DNA of 64,000 bases from Cycas panzhihuaensis (lineage: Eukaryota; Cycadophyta): assembly GCA_023213395.1 (NCBI GenBank), contig CM041465.1:164245741-164309740 (forward strand), in the 5' to 3' direction. The first letter of the stretch is position 1, and each line of letters begins with the position of its first letter. The position numbers were made by a program, and so were the translations under genes. Under the pieces are notes generated by a model, which was given only the letters and a program-made list of their open reading frames with translations, made no database searches and had not been told where the DNA came from. Below are positions 22,488 through 32,811 of this stretch, piece after piece.

Positions 22488-23720
22488 AAGGATGCCTCTA
22501 AGTCTTAGGGGTTCAAGACAAGCAGAGGTGTTGATAGCAGATATAAATACTTCAGGGTGGGGATCTGGTGTAGGTTCATCAAGGGTTTCATCATCATCCT
22601 CATGGTCAGAGTCAGAGTTAGAGGGTTCATCAGGGGAGAGGGATGGGTCGATGGAGAAAACCATATGTCGCGCTTTACAAAAGCAACCATGTATGGAAGT
22701 CCACTTTTCTGCACACTACATACAAAGGCTAGCCTTTGGTCGATGTTGTGCTTTGTCTTAAGAAATTTGGACTCTTTGGTGGATGTGTCATCATTCTGGA
22801 AATCAGTAGATGGGTGAGTGGAATCATCTTCTCGTGGCCGAGGACGTGTGAAGTTGACTTAAGGATGAGAGGCATCATCAAATCGAAGTCGAGGTCACTG
22901 GAAGTCTGACTGTCAAGTGTATGAGGACCAAGAGTTATCCCGAAGAATAGTTGAGGGTCTGTCTACTGCAAACTCAGCTTCTACTGCACGAGCCTACTTA
23001 AAAGCTTCCTTAAGGGAGTAGATTTCCATTGTCTTTAATCTCATCTGAAGACAATCTTGGAGTCCCACCACATAAATGTCAATCACAGTTTGTTTGTCCA
23101 AGTTTTGGCTTTGTGGCATGCGATTATATAATGCTTGAAATTCATCCATGTAAGCCTCTACAGTTGAGGTCTGCTTAAGCCGAGTGAGTTATGTGAAGAA
23201 AGACTAGCTCCATGTATCTTCATATTGTTCAAAGAAACAACTAGTTAAGTGGGACCATGTTTGGTGAGAGGGATATTCTCACTTCCACGAGTTAAACTAA
23301 TGGTGAGCTTGACCATCTAAGTGAATAGAAGTGTGTAAGAGTTGGTCCTCTTCTGACATCGAGTGAAGAGTGAAGTAGAATTTTAACTTGTTAATCCAGC
23401 TTCGAGTGCACTCTCTATTCACATCTAGATAAAATGTAGGAATATTGATTTTGTGGTAGAAAAAGGGTTGTCTTGGTGGAGAACCTCCTACATTACTTCC
23501 TTAAAAAGGGGGAGGTTGGTTTACTGTTGAGTTAGAAGTTCTTATGCTTTGGAGTTGAGGTGGTAACAACTGCTGAAGCTTACTGATAATCTCTTGCCTA
23601 GTGTTGTCTAGGTGAGATTTGGTAGGCATGCCGTTGAGTCTATTGTTGACCTCTATTTTGAAGTTAGACAAGTTATTGGTCAACTCAGAAATTTTCTCTG
23701 TTTGAGTTTTTGCTATTAGA
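22488..23720 (-). pseudogene. Ty3/gypsy gag of the TR-GAG-like element
   Basis: Starts near 23690 (MTNNLSNFKIEVNNRLNG, then DNTRQEIISKLQQLLPPQLQ, possibly a short coiled coil). The retrotransposon gag domain follows: NIPTFYLDVNRECTRSWINK, KFYFTLHSMSEEDQLLHTSI, WSHLTSCFFEQYED, LTRLKQTSTVEAYMDEFQAL and DIYVVGLQDCLQMRLK, matching the W....FF.......K...a.....G.A..W...L..RF....L..l.Q..SV..Y...F family pattern. A Ser/Asp/Glu-rich tail (22700-22560) and FISAINTS then run into the LTR. Only a few stops lie in the core, fewer than in nearby copia genes. Confidence 0.88.
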
Positions 23721-24940
23721 GCTAAAGAAAGGGATTAAAGAAGTGGGAATAAGTAGAGAGAAGGGAAATAAATGAAGTGGGGCAGGGTAAGAAAGAACGA
23801 GATATAAGAATAGGGAGTTGTTATAGGGAAAGAAGGGGCGAATAAGGGGATATGGGGTGTCTATAGCCTGTTGACCCCAAATTACATAAGTAAGATATTT
23901 GGCCCACTAGAAAGAGTACAAAAAACTCATCAAAACAGGGTGTGAGTTTTAAGGTGAATTTGAAGTGGTGGGGCCCACTAGTGGCCCAGGTACAAAAAGA
24001 GTGAAAATTAAGGGCATAAACTAACCTAGTACAAAATGACCCTTATAATATGCTGATCAAATTGAGGTATATGAGTTATAAGCGTATTTTCTTTTTTTTC
24101 TTTTTTTTTTATCTATCTCTCTTTTTTTTTTTTATCTTAGAAGCTTGACTATTTTGATAAGTTTTGAATTTAGTCAATAAGTGACTTGTGATCTTAATTA
24201 AGACCGGGGCATGGGAAGCAGGGTGGGAATGATTAGATGTGTCCTACCCACTGAAAGATGAGGTGTGCTTGGTCTTATAGGCCTGCCAATAAACTTCAGA
24301 TGCAGAAGTTCGGGGTAGGTAACTCCGTGGCACTAACCGCTAACCATTACACTATAAGACTTCAACAATTGATAGTTTACTTATACTAGGGAGGGTTTTG
24401 GGATCCTAAAAGGGTCCTCCTATATACCCGAAGGTACGTGGAGGCACACTTCCGTAACTAAGCTCTGTTTAGGGCTTGGTTTAGGAGTGTTATCTCTAGT
24501 CCTTTATGTAAGGGGTGAAAAAGCCACAATGCGCTTAGCTAGAACGACAGATCCTTGTGATATTTAAAGACCCCTAGCATAGGGTTTCTACTTAACTACT
24601 TGGGTATCCTCCTAATGGTGTTATCTACCCAAGAATGAGAGGTGGGAGGGGAAGCAAAGGGTAGTTGCCTAGTGGTGTTATCTACCCTTGGACTATAACT
24701 TAATGCAGAAAAAGAAAACTAAAAACTGAATTGAAAGTATAAGAAATAAATTGCTTGCGTTACCTAAAGGAAGAAATTCCCCTTTACTTCATGACCTCTA
24801 ATCTGTCCTGCTACCATTTCTCAATCTCCTTGGAGAGAGTACTAAGTGAACGTCTTTCCTCAATCTCTACCTAGGTAGAGAGAGTACTCAATCATACAGG
24901 AAAAAAAAATTATTTTTTTGGGTAGCTTCCCACGATTGCG
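23721..24940 (-). other. leader of the TR-GAG-like element, with structured segments
   Basis: About 1.2 kb between primer site and gag. It contains an A-rich (minus strand) tract at 24088-24135, an 89-nt segment closed by a perfect 9-bp inverted repeat (24272-24280 with 24352-24360), and two near-copies of a TGGTGTTATCTACCC segment near 24616 and 24674. No coding domain was seen. A packaging or dimerisation signal would be expected here, but that is inference. Confidence 0.6.
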
Positions 24941-24957
24941 ACGCGGCTCTGATACCA
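24941..24957 (-). other. primer-binding site, TR-GAG-like element
   Basis: Minus strand TGGTATCAGAGCCGCGT, starting 2 bp inside the right LTR. It matches the tRNA-iMet primer site common in plant LTR retrotransposons and marks the right LTR as the 5' one. Confidence 0.9.
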
Positions 24958-24959
24958 CT

Positions 24960-25196
24960 TAGACTGTTCCTTCTCAGAAATCTAGACTTACAGGTACGAA
25001 AGTTAGCAGAAAATAAAGCCAAAATAATGCAAATACATAAGTAGATCACAGATAGTAAATCACCAAAAATGAGTAGTGAAGTACTTTCTCTTTCAAGATA
25101 CCATACTCAACAAGATTACAAGTGATTTAACTCTTTAAATACACAAGTCAGGGTCTTCATCCTTGTGATTCTATTGGTGGCCCTATTGGTCTTACA
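24960..25196 (-). repeat. 5' LTR of the TR-GAG-like element
   Basis: 237 bp, + strand TAGACTGTTCC (the TG end mutated to TA) to TCTTACA. It pairs with 22253-22487 and is followed by TCTTA, the right flank duplication. Confidence 0.92.
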
Positions 25197-25201
25197 TCTT
25201 A

Positions 25202-25597
25202 TTGGATGGATTAAAGGTCCATACACATATCTTAATAAACACCTTAATCCTTACTTGCTAGTGGCTCCTACTCGCTAATGATAAGGAAATGTGGGGTTAT
25301 GTAACATCTTATTTAAGCAAAGAAGGATTCCTTTTAAACAAGAAATGAAATGAAATGAAATAAACTTTAAGCAAGACTAAATATTTCAAATGAAATAAAT
25401 AAGTAATACTTTGTATCAATTCACTATGAAAATAAAGTAAAATGATCAAGATATTCCTTCTTTAATGAACCAAGAAATAAATGCCAATATGCAAACTAAT
25501 ATCTTTCAAATTGAGGTGCTCTTTGTAAATAAGAATATTATCTGCACCTTCTCTAAGTGATGTAATAAATCAATAGAATCTTTAATATTTTAATACT
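25202..25597. other. copia C1 leader, segment between two inserts
   Basis: About 400 bp of AT-rich DNA between the TR-GAG-like element and the copia gag-only element. No gene or motif was seen. Confidence 0.5.
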
Positions 25598-25689
25598 CTT
25601 AATATTAGGGTTAATGTTTATCACCCCACTCATACCTAGACATATGTGAAACCATATTTGTTGATCATGTACTAAAACCTCTACACAAT

Positions 25690-26390
25690 GGCAATGAATC
25701 CAAGCAATATTAGTTTTCCAATATTTGATGGTAATGACTTTCAACTTTAGAGAACCATAACGAAAGTATATCTTATCTCAAATAACCTTTGGAAATATAT
25801 AAATGATAGATATGAACTGAATAATAAAGAAGATTTCAAAAGGGACAATGAAGCCCTAGCCCTTTTATTTATAGCATTAGTGATAATGTATTTTCTAATG
25901 TTTCAGAAATAATTACATCCAAATTAGTATGGAATACATTAGATTTGCTTTATGGGGGAGATCTATTAGATTTTAATATTACTTATATTGATGATGTTTT
26001 TCTTGTGAAAAATATGTTAGAGTAGGTACCATCTGATGAAAAGACTAATATTTCTTATACTAGATTAGATTTCAATACAAATAATGACCCCAATGTCATA
26101 TTTGGTAAGATAATATATATCATGGACTCAACTAAAGTGAAGAATAAACATCAACACAAAACCATTTCTATTCATTCAAATCAAACTACCTCTATTGCAA
26201 CTACTTGGAATTACTATTCACACTACACAATATTAAAGAGACATACTTGGTTGAAAAGATGACATGGTAAATTGTTATTGACTACATCAAGCATGTTAAT
26301 TATCAAGTTAAAGCATAAATTTTCAAAGTTATTCTCAAGTACAGGTACCATAAGTTCAAAGAGAAATAAAAGATGATCATGATGAATATT
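25690..26390 (+). pseudogene. copia gag (UBN2-like) of the plus-strand gag-only element
   Basis: ATG at 25690 gives MAMNPSNISFPIFDGNDFQL, the classic copia gag opening (Trp that normally follows is a stop). It continues through TKVYLISNNLWKYIND, ALALLFIALVIMYFLMFQ-like and KLVWNTLDLLYGGD blocks. The later part is degenerate. No zinc knuckle or protease follows; the polypurine tract lies at 26389-26400. Confidence 0.8.
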
Positions 26391-26401
26391 AAGGGGGAGT
26401 T

Positions 26402-26737
26402 TATTGGGGTTAATGTTCATCACCCTACACCCAACTAGACACATGTGAGTGCACATATATTAAGAGTAAGTTAGGTGAGTTTAATTTTAATTGAGTTGTG
26501 TCTTATTTTATTATTGTTTAAATTTTAGAGGTTGAAAAGGTTTCCCTCCGCTCTCACAACTATATATTTTTTGGGATGAATAACTCTAGTGTCTTTTTAA
26601 CACCATCTCATAAAGGAAACTTGATGTACTCTTATTATATAATGGCTTGAATAAGATATACTTTTGGTTCATGATTCTCAATATGGATTGATTATTGAAT
26701 ACCTACTCCGCTCTGCACTTTGATTATTTTCCAACAC
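26402..26737 (+). repeat. 3' LTR of the plus-strand copia gag-only element
   Basis: Starts TATTGGGGTTAATG and ends TTCCAACA. It is similar along its length to the minus-strand LTR at 15297-15674, and its first part is similar to 25603-25680. Confidence 0.88.
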
Positions 26738-26742
26738 TTAAA

Positions 26743-28980
26743 TCTTAGAATGTTAAGTAAACTTAGAAGCATAAAATGAGCAAAAAAAACTTATAACTAT
26801 GCCTTTTTAATGCCCTTCTCAAGCTTAAAGAAAAATATGTTTAAGATAAGCAAGAAACCTTCTTGACTAATGAATCAATGAATGTTTTAAATATTATGTG
26901 TACTAATATAAATCAAATGACAAGAATCTCCTTTATAAATTTAGAAGTAAACTAGGTATACCTTAAAATTTTCAAGAAGATATAATACTTGAAATGATCA
27001 AATATACTTAAAAATTATTCTAAATTTAGATGAAAGTGTAAAATAAAGTAAATGGTCAAAGTAAGAAGTATTAATTAACGTATTGGTTCAAGTAGACCTC
27101 TTGAACCTCAAGAAGTTAAAACTAATGCTAAAAGCCCATAAATCAACTTGTAATCTTATAAAAAGTAATAAATATCATCAAATAAGTAATTACTAGTAAA
27201 TAATACACAAGTATAATTAATTAAGATGAAAATTTTGGCTAAAAAAATATTACAAACTTATCTAATTAGGGCTAAAATAGAGCCTTGATTTGAGGAGCTA
27301 TAAACACCTATAACATAGTATTAAAATAAGATGAAATTGGTTCTAATGTATAGAGCTCTAAAAATTCTTTCTGTCGATTCTTCCAATTTGAAAAATAGAG
27401 CTATAACAGTCAAGTTATTGAAGAAATATTGAATAGGCCCTTTTATGGTAAGCGAAATAAGTGTAGAAAAGAATGTCAACTTTAACTGAGTTAAATACTT
27501 TAGAAATAGTCTCAAAATAAATAATGGATGGCACCAAGATGAAGAGCTTAGAAATATGGATCCAACCAATCTAACTTTATGAAAAACTAACACTCCAGTA
27601 TGAAGCTATAACAGAAAAGGCAAATAGTCCTCTTTGTGAAAGAAAATCAAAATGAAAAAATAGGTTTAGATTTCTTTAGCCCCTTAACTAATAAGAGCAG
27701 GGTCACATGGGACCTAATAAGACTAGAAGCTAAGAGCCTAAGGGGGCTAGGACTCGAAAATTTATCAAATGTAGAAAATAAATTTTGATTAATCAAAAAA
27801 TATATAAAATAATTTATAAATGTTGAAACCCACTAAAAAACATGGTCATATGGAACAAAACATGACCAAGGGCTAGACATGAGGGGGGCTAAGGCCAAAT
27901 TAAACATCAAAATTCAAAATTTATAGAATATAACTTAATTAAATCTAAACTTTAGAAAAAAAAAATTAAATTAAAACTATAATCAAATTTTAATCAACAT
28001 ATATAGGTTATTAATTCCAAAAGGAGACCATTTCACTCTAGAGATAATATCTAAGCAACTAGTAGACAAAATTTTGAACCGTCTATGGCATTAGAAAGTA
28101 GACTCAAAGCTGGATAGAATGAGCTTATATATGCTATTGTTTCAATAATAAATAAGAGAGTAATAATTGATTAAAAAATAAGACAAACTCCTTGGTCCAA
28201 GAAAAGGTTAAAAAATAGAAATATAATCACGTAAAAATGATTTAAATCCTCAAAAAACTACTTGATTTTTATATAGTGGTGAATACAGAGATCTCTAAGA
28301 TTAAACAAGAATGTATGCTCAGCCATTACATCTAGATTCACTGGTGATGTCCCTTCCTCAATAGATGTTGGCAACTTCAATTGAATTTGTTTTCACTCAA
28401 TATTGATTCCCAATCTGCAAACAATATAGGCAATAATCGTATGATGGAAAAAGTAGATACTGAGAGATGTTAGGGTGTTCCAAAAGAACACATAAAAAAG
28501 ATGTAGCATGCAACACATAGTGAGGACATTGGTAAGATGTAGCATGCACATTGATGTAGCATGCAGTGAGGATGTTGGTAAGACATAAAGATTAGTGTCA
28601 TAGAGAGAATAGTGGGAGACACAATATATGCATAACCATAGATGCATAGACGATGTAGAGAGATCACAGAGATGTGTAGCTACATGGATGGGCCATACGA
28701 TCCATGCAAGATGATAATAAATTGAGGAAACTAAAAAATTTATATGCAGAGAGGGTTGTGAAAGCTGTACAATCTACATAGCATAAAAGAACACTGAGAG
28801 AGAGTTGTACAGAGCTACAGGGCCTGAAGAGCTTCACACGACTTTGATCAAGTTCAGATGGAGCCACTTCACTTCAATCTTAGTAAAAAAATATCAATGT
28901 ATATAATTTAATCAATGATATAATAATACAATATAATTAGCTATAAAGAATAATCGAATGTTAAAAGAACGAAGAACCTT
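26743..28980. other. unassigned part of the copia C1 leader region
   Basis: 2.2 kb, AT-rich. The leader of a copia element is normally far shorter, so at least one more unrecognised insert is likely. Near 28509-28585 a GATGTAGCATGC segment recurs three times together with GTGAGGA(C/T)(A/G)TTGGTAAGA twice. No protein domain was seen. Confidence 0.5.
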
Positions 28981-28996
28981 TTGAGCTCTGATACCA
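28981..28996 (-). other. primer-binding site, copia C1
   Basis: Minus strand TGGTATCAGAGCTCAA, a tRNA-iMet type site, 2 bp inside the right LTR. Confidence 0.9.
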
Positions 28997-28998
28997 AA

Positions 28999-29362
28999 TA
29001 TTGGCATCGAGGAGTAGAGCAAGAGGATTACTAGTTGCATTTCATCATCATAAGGTAAAATAATTTTTTTATATTGAATGGAGGTGTTAAAGAATACCAG
29101 GGAGGTATTCCCCACTGTTATATGGTTTTGGGGAGGTGACAAGTGCCTCTACCTAACATCTAATTGAAAAATCAAATAAACGATAAAATATTAAATGTAT
29201 TAATAAAGTAACATACCTTAGGGTGGCTGTGGTGGCTCCATTTTGACTCTAGGTGGCTTCATGGCTACTTTAGGAGGCCCAAGGTACTTTTTGGAGGTGC
29301 AAGATTCCTTTTAGGGGCTTAAAGTGAGTGCACATATTTTCATATTAGGCATTATCTTAATA
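28999..29362 (-). repeat. copia C1 5' LTR
   Basis: 364 bp, + strand TATTGGCATCGAGG to CTTAATA, pairing with 13670-14022 and followed by GGGTT (29363-29367). Confidence 0.92.
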
Positions 29363-29367
29363 GGGTT

Positions 29368-31000
29368 TCCATCCCTATAATTAGTGCAATTTCTACTAAT
29401 GTCTTAGGATAGAGGAGAGGTATATAGTTGATTCTAAAGAACACATGATTTATGACCTAATACCCCAAAATTTTGGAAGAATCTTTTGCTTGCCAAAACC
29501 TACCATATCTTATGATTATAATAAACTTAAGGTAGCCATGTCAAATGACAAGAAGTTGGGTAAGTCAATGGTCGGTTGGTTGTTGAAGCCACCAAAGTGC
29601 CCACAAAAGAGGAGTGATACCCTTTCAACTACTTACTAAGACCATATTTGTATTAAGATAACCTTACTAGTTAGGGTATTTGATTATGTAGATGATTTAA
29701 AGTTAGACCTAATCTATGCCTATATAATTCAATAGTGCTAAGAGATCAACCATGCCTATGATTTAGTTACCATTCTCAACAATAAGAGCATTGCGTAGTT
29801 GGACATATCTTTTAATAATGGTGCTTTATATATAACAAGATATTTAGTTTATGTAATCCTAAGGATTATGTAAATTATGAATTTTCCCCTATATGAAGGG
29901 AAATTTAAGGACAATACCCCTATACACCTTAAATTCACCAAGATATGGATCATGAATGCACTAAAATTTTGTTATTAAATTGCTAATTATTTTATGTATT
30001 TAGTTATAAGTATACATTACAAGTCTATTAAGATAGAAGAAGATGTTAAGACCTAGCTTTAAGGGAAGAGGAGAAATGGAAACTTTTACCTATTCAAGAA
30101 TCATTGCACCATCTAGTTCTATGGGTATAGGGGTCATGCTCATTACTTACCTAAATGCCCATTAAACCATTTGTGTTTTATGGAGGTTTGTAGATAGTTA
30201 ATGTTAATTAGGTTTAGACTCCAATCCAAATATAAGGATATCTACTACTAGACAAAACCAATAAGTATATGATATTGCAAGGCAAATGCAGGGCAATAAA
30301 TTAATAAAGTTGTATTCCCTATGAAAGATTATATCCTTTGAACAACCCTATTTATATTTTATGATCTTGACTAGGTAATAAGGAAGTATATGGCAAAAAT
30401 GCATTTGTCTTATCAAGGACACATGCCTAGTGGCCTTAAGAATTTTAGGAACCTAGGGTTAGATAGAGAAAATTATGTTTTTGACATTTAACTTGATTCT
30501 TTTGATTCTAAAGATGTTAATCTACCTCCATAGCCTACTATATAAAATGTTAAATAGCTAGTTATAAAAAAACGGGCTAGCACTAATATGCTAAAAGTTG
30601 CCATGCACCTTGGTGAATGAAAGATAAGAAGCTTTGGCTAATCATAAGGCTAAAAGAGGAAGGGCTCTTCCAAGTTGCCACTACTAACTAAGCCTTAACC
30701 TATTTCTTAATCCCTCCCTTAACCAATTTCATAAGAAAAAGTGAAAAGGATGAAGGTTGTTTAGGAGTAGGGGGTAGTAAGGATAAGCATGCCAACTCCA
30801 TCCATCATGGACCAAATAAGTGACCTAAATGTACCCCTAAAATGACCAAGTGTTTTAATAGGCTAGGAAGAAGGGGCACATGATGAAGCAAGTCCTGTAT
30901 GTGGGGCCATCACAAAGGCCAAAAGCATGGTTGAGTGTTATACCCCATAAAATGTAGTATATATAACTATTATAGAGAAAAGAGAGGAGGTTATTTATTC
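29368..31000 (+). pseudogene. gag of gypsy element G2 (same lineage as G1), decayed
   Basis: The open stretch 29445-29639 (IYDLIPQNFGRIFCLPKPTISYDYNKLKVAM, MVGWLLKPP) is followed by broken frames that resemble the long gag of the plant gypsy lineage with the extra RNase H. Clearest near 30075-30180: GNFYLFKNHCT, then FYGY and LPKCPLNHLCFMEV, equivalent to the WYLYQNHTEIRIYG and LPKYLPMRLFALE blocks I recall for that lineage. Stops and shifts are frequent. If C1 is removed, the sequence joins 13669 directly. Confidence 0.6.
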
Positions 31001-32811
31001 TACAATTATACAATCAATCCCTTTGCAAAATTAATTAGTTGTCCACTAGGTCCCTCAGTAGGATAATGAGGGAATTGAAGGAATCTAATAGCTAAAGGGA
31101 GGTGATGAGGAGGCAAGTGAGGTGACTTTCTAGACACTAAAACATACTCCTTAATAAAGCCTCAAGGAAGGTGCTCACTAATAGTAACCATTTAGGGAGG
31201 GTATAAAAGAAACAAGTAATATTCCTCCCTAAAGGAGAGTATAGTTACAAGTAGAAGTGGTGCCAACACCACGTATTATAAATCCTAGTCCCTAAGAAGA
31301 GGAGAAGGATGACCACACTCTAATGGAAAAGCTTGTCTAAGAGTAATTATTTGTGTTAAACCCTTAGATTACAAGACAAATGAAGGAGATGAGACCATAT
31401 TCTCTAGAGGCCCAAACCATGACCATAGATGAAGTTGTAGAAGAGAGGTTTTATCAATGGAGTAAGGAAAATGACACCTTAAAGATGACCATTATTAAGG
31501 GTGAAAATCAAGAAGAAATCATCTCTAGGCTCATGAAAGATAATTTTGTAATTGAAGTTGTGAGCTTGTATCTAGTTACTAAGTAGTTAGTGTAGGATAA
31601 AGTTAGTGCCTTGTAAGCATAATTAGAAAGTGTTATGTAGGAGAGTGAAGCACTCAAATCCAAAAACATAAACTTAAATGAGAAAGTAAATCAACCCATA
31701 CAACTTTGAGATAAACTATCTATGTAACCCTTGTAGGAAGGAGGTGCATAGGAAATTTAAAAATTACAAGATAATGCAACCAAAGGTAAAAATAACTTTA
31801 AAAAATATCAAAATATTAATGAAAAATATCAAAGAGGAAACTTGGATTATTGCCCTATATCTTTGGTATTTTTTGAACAAGATGTTTAAGTTAAGGAAAA
31901 TTCTAAATAGGCTTAATGAAGTAGCTAAAAGAGTCTAAAAAGCCTCCTTTAAGCAAGAGTTGAAAGAGTCCAATAAATTCAACATTCTTAAAAAATAAGT
32001 GTCTCAAATGGGAGCTCAATATTAAGCTAATCCATTTATCTATAAATGGTAACATATATGAGATACAATTATGGATGGGGATGAGGTTGTAATTGAGGGT
32101 GCTAAGGAATTAGAAGTAGCAGTGCAACCTGTATGGTTTGACATCCAACACCTTATTAAAGAGTTTGATATTAAATCACTATAGTGGTAAGAGATCATTA
32201 GAAAATAATAATTTATTGATACCATTATACAAGAAATGTAAAAAGTAGTGAAATAGTTTACCTTGAACCAAAAAACCCAACCTAAAGAATGGGATTAATA
32301 AAATTTTAATTAGGCCTCTCAACATGCAAGCCTTAAAGATGTCACAATGGAAGAAAAGCATAGACTTATCTTAGTAGAAGAAATAATATATAAATTGGAG
32401 GGGGGCTTAGAATTGACTAACCTCTAATAGATTCCCTTACTTCACTAAGAATTAACAAAAATCATAATGGAGTCTTCTATAGGATAAAGTACTTAGCCCA
32501 TATAAAAAGTTGCACATAATGGTAGTTTAAAAATATTTATTATTGAGGTAGCTAGAAAATTCAATTATCTAGATAAGTTCATTAAAGACAGTTGGTCAAG
32601 ATGTTAGGGAGTTAACTCAAAAGAATTAGAGGCCCTTAATAATATAACTATCATAGGTACATTAAGAGAAAAAGCTCTCATTAATGAATCCACCCCATTA
32701 AATAACTCATGGCTTAACCATATGTGTTGCATCTCTAATTGTTAAAGCCAAGTGGAAGAAAAGGATAAAGGTTAAGGATGTGAAGAAAAAATGATTATTA
32801 ATATAACAACC
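31001..32811 (+). pseudogene. gypsy G2, region downstream of gag, heavily decayed
   Basis: Low-complexity, Lys/Glu-rich readings such as 31380-31586 (VVEERFYQWSKENDTLKMTIIKG) suggest a coiled-coil part of the G2 polyprotein. No protease or RNase H could be assigned. The stretch ends where the LTR of T1 begins at 32812. Confidence 0.4.

Larger units (their letters stand above)
22253..25196 (-). mobile_element. gypsy gag-only retrotransposon (TR-GAG-like)
   Basis: A compact 2.9-kb LTR element on the minus strand. It has short LTRs (22253-22487 and 24960-25196), a primer site next to the right LTR, a leader of about 1.2 kb and a single Ty3/gypsy gag that runs directly towards the left LTR. No protease, RT, RNase H or integrase was seen. 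Flanking 5-mers TCTTG and TCTTA form a one-mismatch target duplication. The layout matches the TR-GAG class of non-autonomous plant retrotransposons, which would need pol functions from another element. Confidence 0.88.
25603..26737 (+). mobile_element. copia gag-only element, plus strand
   Basis: 1,135 bp flanked by a perfect CTTAA duplication (25598-25602 and 26738-26742). It begins with the first 80 or so bases of its LTR (TATTAGGGTTAATG, TG mutated), passes straight into a copia gag start at 25690, and ends with the polypurine tract AAGGGGGAG and a full 336-bp LTR (26402-26737). There is no protease, integrase or RT, and most of the 5' LTR is missing. It is related to the minus-strand element at 15297-16419. 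Confidence 0.85.
13670..29362 (-). mobile_element. Ty1/copia element C1, with nested inserts
   Basis: Two matching LTRs (13670-14022 and 28999-29362) in direct orientation enclose minus-strand copia domains in the order gag, protease, integrase, RT, RNase H (right to left). A tRNA-iMet primer site adjoins the right LTR and a polypurine tract adjoins the left one. GGGTT flanks both outer ends. The span of 15.7 kb is far above the usual 5 kb because at least three other elements sit inside: at 15297 (in RT), at 22253-25196 and at 25603-26737 (both in the leader). All coding parts carry stops, so C1 is inactive. Confidence 0.92.

Noticed and set aside
22455-22817. Overlapping plus- and minus-strand open frames with Ser/Asp-rich products
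   Set aside because: The minus-strand readings belong to the tail of the TR-GAG gag; the plus-strand ones are shadows.
24272-24360. A true tRNA gene
   Set aside because: The closing stem and D-arm-like segment are present, but the inner stem is misplaced, no proper anticodon loop or B-box was found, and it lies in an element leader.
28509-28585. Regulatory repeat of GATGTAGCATGC
   Set aside because: Only three copies in a local duplication; nothing links it to a function.
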